NCBI RefSeq assembly: GCF_008641045.1
Contig: NW_022196514.1
Span: 310,001 to 374,000 of the forward strand
Length of the DNA: 64,000 nucleotides
Origin: Pistacia vera
Taxonomy: Eukaryota > Streptophyta > Magnoliopsida > Sapindales > Anacardiaceae
Direction of reading: 5' to 3'
The first letter of the stretch is position 1, and each line of letters opens with the position of its first letter. A program made the translations under genes and the position numbers. A model generated the notes under the pieces. It saw only the letters and a list, made by a program, of their open reading frames with translations. It was not told the origin of the DNA and made no database searches. This document shows positions 25,643 to 38,983 of this stretch, in pieces.

Positions 25643-25891
25643 ACAAGCTCCGAAGTAAATATTCATAAATTAATTCCTCTCCAAACTATATTTCCATCCA
25701 AATTTAACACCATAAGCAGTTTAAATTTATAAAAATACGAAAGTTCAGATGTTGATACATAAAAATAATTTATACTTATTCTTTAGAAATAAAAAATCAA
25801 CCAAATAATCATCCTAACAATACAGATTTGCTCATTTGACAAAAGCCTCTTTGTTAAAACCAAAGCTGATTGGAGACAATTAGGCTAGAAA

Positions 25892-28800
25892 TTAGTATGG
25901 CCTATATCTCCAATCTCCTCTTGATGGTCTTCCACCGCCAATCCCATAACCCCACTGCAAAATGAATAAATGAATTGGAAAAGAATGCTGAATGTCATAA
26001 TAACAAAATTTGGGTTTTAATAAAATACTCAGGAAGCACCTAATGCCTCATTTTTTCTCTTAAAAGGGGCACTCTAGTAATCATGGTTCCTTGTCCATCG
26101 TGGGTATAACAAGCTTCATATGATTTCTTTTTATATGAAACCCAGATATATATAAAAGAAGGAACAATTACCACATCATCAAAATCAAGGTTCCAACATC
26201 CTGCCAAAGTCGCATAGGACCACCGTAACCCCCAAAGACTTGAGCACATTAATTAAGAAGTTTTCACTGGGGCCGGGGCCAGCATCATCCAGAGGGTGGC
26301 TGAATCTATTGCAACCTGTTCATGCAGTCAATGAATAAAAAATTTAAAAATTGCCAACAAAATTATCTTTATCTCAGTAGTTAAATACAAAACAAAACTA
26401 TCCATTTGGTACCTGCTGTCCACAAATTCATGCGACCTTCGAGATACACGATTGCTACACCATCTTCGGCAAAGGTCACAAAACCAAAACCTCGTGGCCA
26501 GTTCTCTTAGGGTCCTAAATGACATAACACATATGTTCATAAGTTGACTAGATCCATACTTAATAACTCTTACAGACATACATGCTGTCTTACCTTGGGG
26601 ACATAAACATCTAATATCTGGCCAAATCTACCAAAATACTGTCGCAGATCTTCAACCGTGGCCTCTTGAGGCAGCTGCCAACAAAAATCTTTTTACCATT
26701 CCACGGGTGGACTCCCCTCCTGGTCCAACACAACTTAAAAATCACACATGAAATGCAAAAGAAGAGAAATATTGATCTGATTTGTTTTTTCACTCATTGT
26801 TATGGTATGCTTCTGTCTTGCCTAATTGTTCTTTATCTTCTTATATATGCATGTGATGTTTAAGTGCGTGTGCATTGTGATATTTACGGATAGGGAACTA
26901 ACATAATAAATGGCACTCTGTTCAATAGTGCACAAGATTTATCAAAAAAGGAGCTTACTTCCATAAAATGAGCCTGGATGGTATATAAGGTAGGAGCACC
27001 TATGTTGCATACTAGTTGTGGCAGAAGTAAGCATTGTACGCACCATACCCACCATGTGACATTCTACCTACTGGCCTAAAGTCATCTTCCTGAAAATGTA
27101 ATATCAGAGAATCAGTTTTAACATCCATCTAACATTGATTGGGGCAAGATATAGGAATTAAATTATGATATTATTGGTCTTATAGAAGAAAGTTCAATTA
27201 TAACCTAAAACTGAAGGGATTTCCATCTAGCAGAAAAGATTAATAAGTACATCAGTAGTAAACAGGAGATGTGATGCCACTTGCCTTAGGTGTTGCTCGA
27301 TCACAAACTACAACAGAGCCTCCCAATTCATGGGTATCAGCATTAAACTTTCACAGAATCTGTAACAAGAAAGACCAGTTTAGACAAAAAATTGTTGTCA
27401 AGATCTTGTGAGAAAACAATTCAATAATTTTCAACAAGAATTTGCCTTTGACCATGGTTTATCTAAATTGCAACACTGTCAAGCAGAAGGGGCAAGAAGA
27501 AAACCAGCTGAAATACATGCCTGCGCCTTTCTTAAAAGATTAGATTCAGCATAAGTCAAAGCTCATAACAGTAAAGATAACGATTAAATTAGAGTGCTTC
27601 AGTGACTCCAAATACAATTGGGACACTTTGTTGCAGCTCTTCCTTGTATACTCTAAATCTACAGTTGAGTAGAGAAAAGGAGATGTATTTACTATTTTCA
27701 AAATATTATAGAGGGGACTAACGTCTTGACCAATCGATATTGTAGCACAAAGAACACTATGAATAATAATTAGTAAATACCTAAAAATCAAATCAGATGG
27801 TTCAAATTACAGCTCTTTATTCACGAGATCTAATACTTAGTCTAAAAACCAGTCTTTTTCTTCGTAACCAAGACAATGTAGTTAATAACCATAACTTCGA
27901 TTAACAAAGAAAATGGGAGGAAGGGGAACATGAAGGGTAGGACATACATTGACTGCATAACACGAAAAAAATGAGACAAGGCACCAACATGTATATAAAA
28001 GGGTCTGACCTGCACTTGCCAAAGTGATAAATCCAATTCCACGATGTGCTTTTGAGCCTTGATCCTGCAAGAATCATTAAAAAACATCCATAGATCATTT
28101 CAACCCTAAAATAATAAAATGCAAGTATATCAGTATATAGGCGCCTATTTTTGTAATTGTTTTGGACAGCACTAGAAAACATATACTTGTCTGTATGAAT
28201 ACATGCAGGAATACAGTTATTACATGAACAGATGAAGCTGTATTAGCACCATAATTGTCACAACGGAACACCAGAGCAGAGAGATAGAGGGGGTCACCTT
28301 TGGATGTATAAATCCGTTATGTCGCCGTACTTCTCAAAATGACTGCAAAAGGAAAAATAATTTTTTTTTATATGATCATTGGTCTGGAAAACCGAGCAAA
28401 GAATGAACACAAAAACAACAAGAGAATTACGCAACTTATTTTCTATACAATCATATCCAATTACCTACGAAATGTTGCTTCATTCACAGCGGTGGTATCC
28501 TAGCCACAAATATTCTGGTTGCTTTCCTCGGGGGGGTGCGCTCTCCTCCTGTCAAATAAACAATATTTCATGAATTGTACAATTACAATTTATCTACAAC
28601 TTGTCAACATGAAGGTTAAAAGAGATAGATAGAATGAAAAAAAGCAATCAAACCATTGGTACATTAATCAATGATGTAATTCAACCTTTGGTGTAGCTAT
28701 TTTTACTTCCAGCATTGATTTCCAAGAAAGTTCTCAGCAGCCATCGCAGTCTGCAAAAGTTGAAACATAAGGCATAAGAAATTTTTAATACTACATCTCC

Positions 28801-29606
28801 AATCACACAGCAAAGAATAGACAATGTATTCAAGAAAACTCAGATATTGCACTTACTTGGCATCTTCTGCCGATGCCAGTACATAGCCAAAACCGAGATC
28901 GTCCAGTTGACCGATCCTAAAGCATAAAAATAAATAAGAAAAATCAACATTAATATATTTTTTTAACACTTTGGCCCAAATCCATGAACAAGACCACAAT
29001 TGTCGTCCAAAGTTCACATCAAATATAATGTTCAGCAGAAAACTGAAAATGGGGAAGGGATTAGCCAAACTTATCTATTAACCAAACAAAATGGTTAGTG
29101 AATAGAATGCAGACGATAGCATTAATAAAGCAAAAACTAAGAACATAAGTGCTCGTCAAAATTTTCCGTAATTGATCACACAAAAGCAATTTAGCAAAAA
29201 AAACTTTTGATTTTTGTTAATTAAAAAAAAGTCAATCCTTCATGCGTATTATACTACTTGTAATTAGAATCTGAACTCGAGTTTCCTGGTTCCCTAATGA
29301 TATATGGTTCGATAAGAACCGTTTCAATGTCAATTTCGTTAAAGAATCTATGGGCTAAAAATAAAAAATTAAAAAATTAAAGAAATAGAAAGGATCAAAT
29401 AAAAGAGAAACCTTCAGACAATGCAATCCTCCAAATCCCCAAACTTGGTCATGTACTCTCTTAAACCATCCGTATCAACGTCCCATGGAATCGAGAACCT
29501 AAATTGCAAATAACACAAAACAAATTAAATAAAGATACTAATTAAAAAAATAAATATAATGCAGATAGAGGGAAAAACTAACCACAAGCTTTCGATCCGT
29601 GGCCAT
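25892..29606 (-). pseudogene. Three-RRM RNA-binding protein gene, copy B (many small deletions)
   Basis: Same exon plan as copies A and C, from the start codon at 29606 to the stop at 25892. It shares copy A's distinctive exon lesions (the missing base in exon 2, missing bases in exons 3 and 12), so A and B descend from one already altered copy or from the same erroneous sequence. B has extra single-base differences of its own, and its 5' flank (29640-30980) has more deletions than A's. It lacks its own MULE flank. On the left it joins a truncated Harbinger end at 25642; on the right it joins the second amplification unit at about 30990. The coding frame is broken in several exons, so no functional product is predicted. 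Confidence 0.85.
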
Positions 29607-30990
29607 GATAAAGGAAACCAGGGGCGGCAACAAAAGCCCTACCATCAAAAATCTCAAAAATCTTCTCTACCTCTCTTCACACACTCGTCTCCTGCACATG
29701 TAAACCAGACCTCTTTCACACACGCCATCATCTCAAAGACCAAATTACGAAACTCACCATTTTGTTTCCTCCAAATTATCAAAACTATCACGTAATTAAT
29801 AGAACAATCAATCAATTCATTCAATCAAAAATCTGGAATTGCGCGCTCACTGACCTTTTCTGAATCTCGTGGTTATCTCTCTCTCTCTCTTTCTCTCTAC
29901 AGTCCTACCTCTCCTAGCTGCTTGTCGTCCCACTTCGTGCCTGCCTTCTCTTTCATGGGTTACTTTTATCTTTTATTATGCTTTCTGGGGGGTCGGCTAT
30001 CCGGGTCCAGGTTTGGACTATTTAAGTTCGTCTTTTTTTTCGCTTTTATTCAGAAAACTAAATATATTATTCATTTCTCTTTTTAAATAAATAATTATTA
30101 AAAAATAAAAATTAATTTTCTATTTTATGGCGATGTCTTTCTATTTATTGCAAAAATACGATAAAAACTACTTTTTCACTTTAAATCGGTTCTATTATTA
30201 GCACGTTTTCAAATTTTGATATCATAATTAAAATCAAATCTTTCATCTTCATAACAATTTCATTCTAAATTATTAAAAACCACGAATTTAAAAAAGTTTC
30301 TCAATGATAATTTTTATCATATGTATATTTACTATTAATAATATATTAATTAATGATAAGATGATAAATTCTTATGTATTCTAAAATTATAAAAATTTCA
30401 AAAAATAGAATTACAAGTGAAGTTGGTGGGCTGAAGGTTCATTAAAACACAATCCATTTAAGAGCATCTTTAATAGTTCTTTGTTTTAAAGAGATTTCAT
30501 ATAAATAAAAAATATCTTCATTAATTTTAAATAAAGAACAAATTTTTATTCAAATCAATGGATTCTTTAAATTTATAAAGGTAAGGTTTAGGATAGACTG
30601 AAAGTTCTTTAAAACCAACCCATTTAAAGAGTATCTTTAATGATGTTCTTTATTTTAAAGAGCACATTTCATAAATAAGAGTCATTCATTAATTTTTAAA
30701 TATATAAGAACAAATTTTTTATTCAAATCAATGGATTCTTTAAATTAATGAAGATGCTTTTATTTTCAAGAAAGAGACTTATTAAGAGAGAAATTAACAA
30801 ATAAAATGTATGAAAACTTGTAGTTTATTAATTAAAATTAGGATAGAAAGTGAAATTTGACTCTCTAGATATGGAGAGTTAAACTCACTTTTTAATTTAT
30901 ATTTAAAGATAAAGAGTCTGTTGAACTCTTGTTTTTAGGATAAACTCTATAGACTCTTTATAATAAAGAGTTTGTGTCATATAAAGAGTC
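29607..30990. other. 5' flank of RRM copy B ending at a duplication junction
   Basis: Corresponds to 21692-23140 of copy A, with many single-base losses. It includes the two-block MITE (about 30455-30990), cut within its right terminal repeat. Directly after AAAGAGTC the sequence changes to that of 15304 onward. No gene. Confidence 0.6.
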
Positions 30991-31122
30991 AATGGTCTTA
31001 TCACATTCCTTTATTTTATTCCTTTTCTCATGCCCAGGATTCCATTAATAAGAAAAATGCATTCAATAACAGATATTTGTCATATCACACGCAAGGCATT
31101 GAATATCACATAGTTAAATTAA

Positions 31123-33107
31123 GAGTTAACGACTTTTTCCCACCCAACAAAAAGCTTAATGACATGTCCCACCCTCACACTTTTAAAATACACTTTTACT
31201 ACCCAAATATTATGTTTCTCATAGGTTTAGGTGGGAAAGACAATAATTTATGAAAAAACCCCTCTGTGGTCTGCACCTTCCTTTTGCCAGAAAATAGTCT
31301 CCTTGTGGTTCACGTTTTCTTCCTTCTTTGCGGCCAATTTTCGACCGTTTTTCTCACTAAAAATTTACCCGAAAGCCACCACTCAAACCTCCTTCATCCC
31401 CATTACAAAACCAACCCTCCCATCGGTTGCCCTCACTAACCGTTTGCCGCCCTCAACCCACTCTCTCCGCCATGCTACAGTTTTTTTTGCACCCCTTTTC
31501 CACTGTTTTTTCTCCTTTCTTGTGCCCCCAACCTACACTTGGTTGCTTAATTGTGGTTGTTGTGTATTATTTGGCCACCGGTTTGCCCCCACCCGCCTCC
31601 CCATTTTACGCCCACCAGTTGTTTGAGGAAATTCCTCAACCAACCTCTCCAGCCAAGTGTGTGCACACGACAGGGACGATTGGTGGTGACACGTTAGGAC
31701 ATTTGGAGAGGAAGATCCAAGGAGTCAATTGGTGGTGATAGGGACGATTTCTGATAATGAAATCGACTAGAAAAGCACATTGTTGGTTCGCATGATTCTT
31801 TCCATTTTTCGGCCGATTATGACGTCGAAAATACCTTTTGAGACCACCAATCAACTCACTAGCCCCCCCATCTCCAGAATCCCTAACCTTCCCGACACCA
31901 ATTGCATGCCGTTCTGACTCTCCACCAGCTAAGGTTTCACTGTTTTTGCGCCAATTCCACCTGATTTCGGTGACCAAAATCCAATCTTCCACCACACTTT
32001 CAACCTCCGATCTTCCCTCTTCAAAACCCCTCGAACATCAATACTTGATTACTCGTCATTCGTTGGTCTTAAATTGCTACCCTCCACTGTTCGTTGTCTT
32101 CTAGAATTTTAGGCCCCGTTTGGTTTACTTTTTTGCAGTTTTTAGAAAAGTTTTTTGAAAAAAGTTAAAAAAAGTTGAATTGAGCGGGTATTACGATGTA
32201 GGATTTGAAAATTAATAAAAATACCCCATATGTTTGTTTATTTACTAAACACCCCTATAATAAAACTTTGAAAGTTAACAAAAAAACCCCAACCCACCCA
32301 TTGAATAATCACAGCCGGCCACCACCGCCGAAGGGTGGCCGGAGTCACTGTATCGGCGCATGACCGGTTGGATCTTGCCAGTCGTGCGCCGATATGGCCT
32401 TTGCCGACCAGATCTACGATGGATCTGGCATGCAAAGGCTAGATCTATGGTTAGATCTGGCCATTGATGGTCAGATCTAACCGCATTTGCTTGTCAACGA
32501 CGACCATATGTTCGCTGTCGTTGACGTCTGGTTACGGCCAAAGATCTGGCCGTCAGCGGCCAGATCTTTGGCCTTAGATCTGACCTTTTCCAGCCAGATC
32601 CACTGTGGATCTGGCCGGAAAAGGCTAGATCGGCGCACTACTGGCCAGATTTAGCCGGTAGTGCGCCATTATATTAGATTTCGGCCAACTTCCGACAATG
32701 ATGGTTGGAATCTGGTATAATGTGGGTTTAGGGGTGTTTTTACAATTTCAAAAAAAATATTTAGGGGTATTTAATTAAATTAACAAATTTAAGAGGTTTA
32801 AAAAAGGTTGAATAATATTGGATAATATTGTGAGTTTTTAGGCATTTTACTATTTAACTTTTTTAGGAATACTGATAATAGTATTCCCAAAAACCAACCA
32901 AACGGAGCCTTAAATTTTGATTTCATATGTAAAATGTTTGTTGACTATTCTACCCTCACTTATTACAGACTTTTGACCATTTTACCCTTCCTTACAATGA
33001 AAATTATTAATAAAATTGTGTTTTAGGTACTAAATTGATATTTTAAAAGTGTAAGGGTGGAAAATTGTCATTAAGCTTTTGTTCGCGTGGGAAAAAGTCA
33101 TGACCTC
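31123..33107. mobile_element. Mutator-like element, second copy, with nested PIF-type insertion
   Basis: Better preserved copy of 15430-17374. Inverted termini are GAGTTAACGACTTTTTCCC on the left and, reversed, GAGGTCATGACTTTTTCCC on the right. Flanking words GTTAAATTA (31113-31121) and GTTAAATCG (33108-33116) are a possible degraded 9-bp target duplication. No transposase; a PIF-type element sits inside at 32112-32909. Confidence 0.6.
32112..32909. mobile_element. Non-autonomous PIF/Harbinger-type element, second copy
   Basis: 798 bp with termini GGCCCCGTTTGGTT and AACCAAACGGAGCC, flanked by a 3-bp TTA duplication (32109-32111 and 32910-32912), the signature of PIF/Harbinger insertion. The core from 32320 to 32700 is an array of GATCTGGCC words in both orientations. 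No transposase. Confidence 0.75.
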
Positions 33108-33740
33108 GTTAAATCGAGCTTCACAAAATTGAGTGCATAAACTAATGACAGGTTTTAACCTTGAATCAAGTGAATGACCCAGAGACAAGAAGAATACACC
33201 GGACCGGACAATTTAATCAAAGATCTATACTTGACCAGTATAAAACGATTTCATATCTACGACTATGCAACACCCGACACAGCATGCATCACCATGAATC
33301 CATGCCCAGGGCCAAGACCCATCTCGGTTGGTCAAGGTTTTTACACAATAAGTCGGGGATCCATAGAGCTATCCAGGCGAGGCACCTGTCTATAGCTGAG
33401 AAAGAGGGGCTCGAAGAAACCTCCTCAAGCACAACGGAATTACATAGCATCAAATGTTTTTATGCTTTTAGAATCAATAGGAGCACAAGCTACGAAGTAA
33501 ATATTACATAAATTAATTCCTGTCCAAACTACATTTCCATCCAAATTTAACACAATAAGCAGTTTAAAATTTGATAAAAATACGAAAGTTCAGATGTTGA
33601 TACATAAAAATAATTCATAACTTTATTCTTTAGAAATAAAAAATCAACCAAATAATCACCCTAACAACACAGATTTGCTCATTTGACAAAAGCCTCTTAT
33701 GTTAAAACCAAAGCATGATTGGAGACAATTAGGCTAGAAC
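33108..33740. other. 3' flank of RRM copy C
   Basis: Sequence downstream of the copy C stop codon. It includes the presumed 3' UTR and matches 17375-17989. No further gene recognised. Confidence 0.45.
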
Positions 33741-36700
33741 TTAGTATGGCCTATATCTCCAATCTCCTCTTGATGGTCTTCCACCGCCAATCCCATAACC
33801 CCACTGCAAAATGAATAAATGAATTGGTAACAGAATGCTGAATGTCATAATAACAAAATTTGGGTTTTAATAAAATACTCAGGAAGCACCTAATGCCTCA
33901 TTTTTTTCTCTTAAAAGTGGCACTCTAGTAATCATGGTTCATTGTCCATCGTGGTATAACAAGCTTCATATGATTTCTTTTTTATATGAAACCAAGATAT
34001 ATATAAAAAGAACGAACTAACTTTACTCACATCATCAAAATCAAGGCTTCCATACATCCTGCCATAAGTCCGCATAGGACCACCGTAACCCCCAAAGACT
34101 TGAGCACCATTAATTAAGAAGTTTTCACTGGGGCCGGGGCCAGCATCATCCAGAGGTGTGGCTGAATCTATTGCAACCTGTTCATGCAGTCAATGAATGA
34201 AAAAATTAAAAAATTGCCAACAAAATTATCTTTATCTCAGTAGTTAAATACAAAACAAAACTATCCATTTGATACCTGCTGTCCACAAATTTCATGCGAC
34301 CTTCGAGATACACGATCTGCTACACCATCTTCGGCAAAGGTCACAAAACCAAAACCTCTGTGGCCAGTTCTCTTAGGGTCCTAAATGACATAACACATCT
34401 GTTCATAAGTTGACTAGATCCATACTTAATAACTCTTACAGATCATACATTGCTGTCTTACCTTGGGGACATAAACATCTAATATCTGGCCAAATCTACC
34501 AAAATACTGTCGCAGATCTTCAACCGTGGCCTCTTGAGGCAGCCTGCCAACAAAAATCTTTTTACCCATTCCACGGGTGGACTCCCCTCCTGGTCCAACA
34601 CAACTTAAAAATTACAACATGAAATGCAAAAGAAGAGAAAATATTGATCTGATTTTGTTTTTTCACTTTCATTGTTCATGGTATGCTTTTGTCTTGCCTA
34701 ATTGTTCTTCATCTTCTTTATATATGCATGTGATGTTTAAGTGCGTGTGCATTGTGATATTTACGGATAGGAAACTACATAAATAAATGGCACTCTGTTC
34801 AATAGTGCACAAGATTTATCAAAAAAAGGAGCTTACTTCCATAAAATGAGCCTGGATGGTCATATAAGGTAGGAGCACCTAACGTTGCATATCTAGTTGT
34901 GGCAGAAATGTAAGCATTGTACGCACCATACCCACCATGTGACATTCTACCTACTGGCCTAAAGTCATCTTCCTGAAAATGTAATATCAGAGAATCAGTT
35001 TTAACTATCACTTATAACATTGATTGGGGACGAGATATAGGAAGTTAAATTATGATATTATTGGTCTTATAGAAGAAAAGTTCAATTATAACCTAAAACT
35101 GAAGGGATTTTCCATCTAGCAGAAAAGATTAATAAGTACATCAGTAGTAAACAGGCCAGATGTGATGCCACTTGCCTTAGGTGTTGCTCGATCAACAACT
35201 ACAACAGAGCCTCCCATTTCATGGGTATCAGCCATTAAACTTTCCACAGAATCTGTAACAAAGAAAGACCAGTTTAGACAAAAAATTGTTGTCAAGATCT
35301 TGTTGAAAAACAATTCAATAATTTTCAAACAAGAATTTGCCTTTGACCATGGTTTTATCTAAATTGCAACATGTCAAGCAGAAGGGGCAAGAAAGAAAAC
35401 CAGCTGAAATACATGCCAGCGCCTTTTCTTAAAAGATTAGATTCAGCATAAGTCAAAAGTTCATAACAGTAAAGATAACGATTAAATTAGAGTGCTTCAG
35501 TGACTCCAAATACAATTGGGCTACACTTTGTTGCAGCTCTTGCTTGTATACTCTAAATCTACAGTTGAGATAGAGAAAAGGAGATGTATTTACTATTTTC
35601 AAAATATTATAGATGGGGACTAACAGTCTTGACCAATCGATATTGTAGCACGAAGAACACTATGAATAATAATTAGTAAATACCTAAAAATCAATATCAG
35701 ATGGTTCAAATTACAGCTCTTTATTCAACGAGATCTTATACTTAGTCTAAAAACCAGTCTTTTTCTTCGTAACCAAGACAATGTAGTTAATAAACATAAT
35801 TTTCGATTAACAAAGAAAATGGGAGGAAGGGGAACGATGAAGGGTAGGACATACATTGACAGCATAACACGAAAAAAATGAAGAAAAGGAACCAACATTT
35901 ATATAAAAGTGTCTGACCTGCACTTGCAAAAGTGATAAATCCAATTCCACGATGTGCTTTTGAGCCTTGATCCTGCAAGATGCATTAAAAACAATCCCAT
36001 AGATCAATTTCAACCCTAAAAATAATCAAATGCAAGTATATCAGTATATAGGCGCCTATATATTGGTAATTGTCTTTGGACATGCACTAGAAAACATATA
36101 CTTGTCTGTATGAATACATGCAGGAATACTAGTTATTACATGAACAGATGAAGCTGTATTAGTCACATAATTGTCACAACGGAACACCAGAGCAGAGAGA
36201 TAGAGGGGGTCACCTTTGGCATGTACAAATCCGTTATGTCGCCGTACTTCTCAAAATGACTGCAAAAGGAAAAATAATATTTTATTTATCATCATTGGTC
36301 TGGAAAACCGAGCAAAGAATGAACACCAAAACAACAAGAGAATTACACTAACTTATTTTCTATACATCATATCCAATTACCTACGAAATGTTGCTTCATT
36401 CACAGCCGGTGGTATCCTAGCCACAAATATTCTGGTTGCTTTCCTCGGGGGTGCTCGCATCTCCTCCTGTCAAATAAACAATATTTCATGAATTGTACAA
36501 TTACAATTTACCTACAACTTGTCAACGTGAAGGTTAAAAGAGAATAGAATGAAAAAAAAGACAATCAAACCATAGGTAACATTAATCAATGATGTAATTC
36601 AACCTTTGGTGTAGCTATTTTTACTTCCAGCATTCGATTTCCAAGAAAGTTCTCAGCAGCCATCGCAGTCTGCAAAAGTTGAAACATAAGGCATAAGAAA

Positions 36701-37569
36701 TTTTTAATACTACATCTCCAATCACACAGCAAAGAATAGACAATGTATTCAAGAAAACTCAGATATTGCACTTACCTTGGCATCTTCTGCCGATGCAAAT
36801 GTTACATAGCCAAAACCACGAGATCGTCCAGTTGACCGATCCTAAAGCATAAAAAATAAATAAGAAAAATCAACATTAATAATTTTTTTTAACACTTTGG
36901 CCCCCAAAATCCATGAACAAGACCACAATTGTAGTCCAAAGTTCACATCAACTATAATGTTCAGCAGAAAACTGAAAATGGGGAATGGGATTAGCAAACT
37001 TATCTATTAACCAAACAAAATGGTCAGTTAATAGAATTGCAGACGATAGCATTAATAAAGCAAAACTAAGAAACATAAGTACTCGTCAAAATTTTCTCAG
37101 TAATTGATCACACAAGAGGTAACAAAAGCAAATTTAGCAAAGAAATTATACAACCAAAAACTTTTGATTTTTGTTAATTAAAAAAAAGTTAATCCTTCAT
37201 GCGTATTATACTACATGTAATTAGAATCTGAACTCGAGTGTCCTGGTTCCCTAATGATTATATGGTTCGATAAGAACCCGTTTCAATGTCAATTTCGTTA
37301 AAGAATCTATGGGCTATAACATAAAAAATTAAAAAATTAAAGAAATAGAAAGGATCAAATAAAAGAGAAACCTTCATGACAATGCAATCCTCCAAATCCC
37401 CAAACTTGGTCATGTACTCTCTTAAACCATCCGTATCAACGTCCCATGGAATACCGAGAACCTAAATTGCAAATAACACAACACAAATTAAATAAAGATA
37501 ATAATTAAAAAAATAAATATAATGCAGATAGAGGGGAAAACTAACCACAAGCTTTCGATCCGTGGCCAT
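33741..37569 (-). CDS. RNA-binding protein with three RRM domains, copy C (intact)
   Basis: Predicted hnRNP-like RNA-binding protein; it resembles Arabidopsis At4g36960 as I recall it. The 13 exons are 37546-37569, 37372-37461, 36776-36841, 36604-36669, 36381-36466, 36214-36259, 35918-35972, 35176-35252, 34837-34972, 34462-34589, 34276-34380, 34031-34177 and 33741-33803. They sum to 1089 nt, giving 362 residues plus stop with all phases matching. RRM1 (residues ~5-78) has RNP2 LVVLGI and RNP1 SRGFGYVTF. RRM2 (~92-165) has IFVARI and HRGIGFITF. RRM3 (~220-295) has IFVGRL and HRGFGFVTF. The tail is Gly/Tyr/Arg-rich (GGYGGPMRTYGRMYG, ending RPSRGDWRYRPY). The intron after exon 8 has a GC donor (AAG|GCAAGT). 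Only this copy of three has an open frame. The targets and pathway are unknown. Confidence 0.93.
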
Positions 37570-37838
37570 GATAAAGGAAAGCAGGGGCGGCAACAAAAGC
37601 CCTAACACTCAAAAATCTCAAAAATCTCTCTCTACCTCTCTTCACACACTCGTCTCCTGCACATGTAAACCAGACCTCTTTCTCACACACGCAATTCATC
37701 AAAGACCAAATTACGAAACTCACCATTTTGTTTCCTCCAAATTATCAAAACTATCACGTAATTAATAGAACAATCAATCAATTCATTCAATCAAAAATCT
37801 TGGAATTGCGCGCTCACTGACCTTTTCTGAATCTCGCG

Positions 37839-37873
<35 letters not shown>

Positions 37874-38450
37874 AGTTCCTACCTCTCTCCCCAGCCTGCT
37901 TGTCGTCCCACTCTCGTGCCTGCCTTTGCCTTTCATGGGTTACTTTTTATCTTTTATTATGCTTTCTGGGGCGGGTCGGCTATCCGGGTCCAGGTTTGGA
38001 CTATTTAAGTTTTCGTTTTATTTTTTCGCTTTTATTCAGAAAACTAAATAATATTTATTCATTTCTCTTTTTTAAATAAATAATTATTAAACAATAAAAA
38101 TTAATTTTCTATTTTATGACGATGTCTTTTCTATTTATTGCAAGAATACGATAAAAGCTACTTTTTCACTTTAAAATCGGTTCTATTATTAGCACGTTTT
38201 CAAATTTCGATATCATAATTAAAATCAAATCTTTCATCTTCATAAACAATTTATTTCTAAATTATTAAAAACCACCTAATATTAAAAAAGTTTCTCAAAT
38301 AATAATTTTTATCATATTGTATATTATACTATTAATAATATATTAATTTAATGATAAGATGATAAATTCTTATGTATTCTAAAAATTATAAAAATTTCAA
38401 AATAATAGGAATTACAACTGAAGTGGGTGGGCTGAAGGGAACCCAACCCT
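37570..38450. other. 5' flank of RRM copy C with CT microsatellite
   Basis: Presumed leader and promoter. It has a (CT)n run at about 37842-37870 and is virtually identical to the copy A flank at 21692-22560. No specific factor site can be assigned. Confidence 0.45.
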
Positions 38451-38454
38451 ATTT

Positions 38455-38845
38455 AAAGAGCATCTTTAATTGTGTTCTTTATTTTAAAGAACACATCTCA
38501 TATAAATAAAGAGTATCTTTATTAATTTTTAAATATAAAGAACTAAATTTTTATTCAAATCCAATGGATTCTTTAAATTTAATGAAGATGTTCTTTATTT
38601 TCAAGAAAGAGACTTATTAAGAGAGAAAATTAATAAATAAAATATATGAAAACTTGTAGTTTATTAATTAAAATTATGATAGAGATTGAAATTTGACTCT
38701 CTAGATATGAAGAGTCAAACTCACTCTTTAATTTATATTTAAAAGATAAAGAGTATGTTGGACTTTTGTTTTTATGGATAAACTCTATAGACTCTTTATA
38801 CTAAAGAGTTTAAGTCATATAAAGAGTCATTTGGAGATACTCTAA
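38455..38845. mobile_element. MITE, single-block version
   Basis: Same inverted ends as the MITE at 22583-23158, but without the internal duplication. It differs from that copy by scattered substitutions, which shows this flank has diverged in the ordinary way. Confidence 0.55.
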
Positions 38846-38983
38846 CGATTATATAAAATTTATGAATGAATTGGATTGAGGTGAAGTGTGATGGATAACC
38901 ACCACTTAGTGGCATGATAATAAAAGAGCAAAGGGTCTAATATAAGTTTTTGAGTTTGAGTCTTTCCAACCACTAATGGAGGT

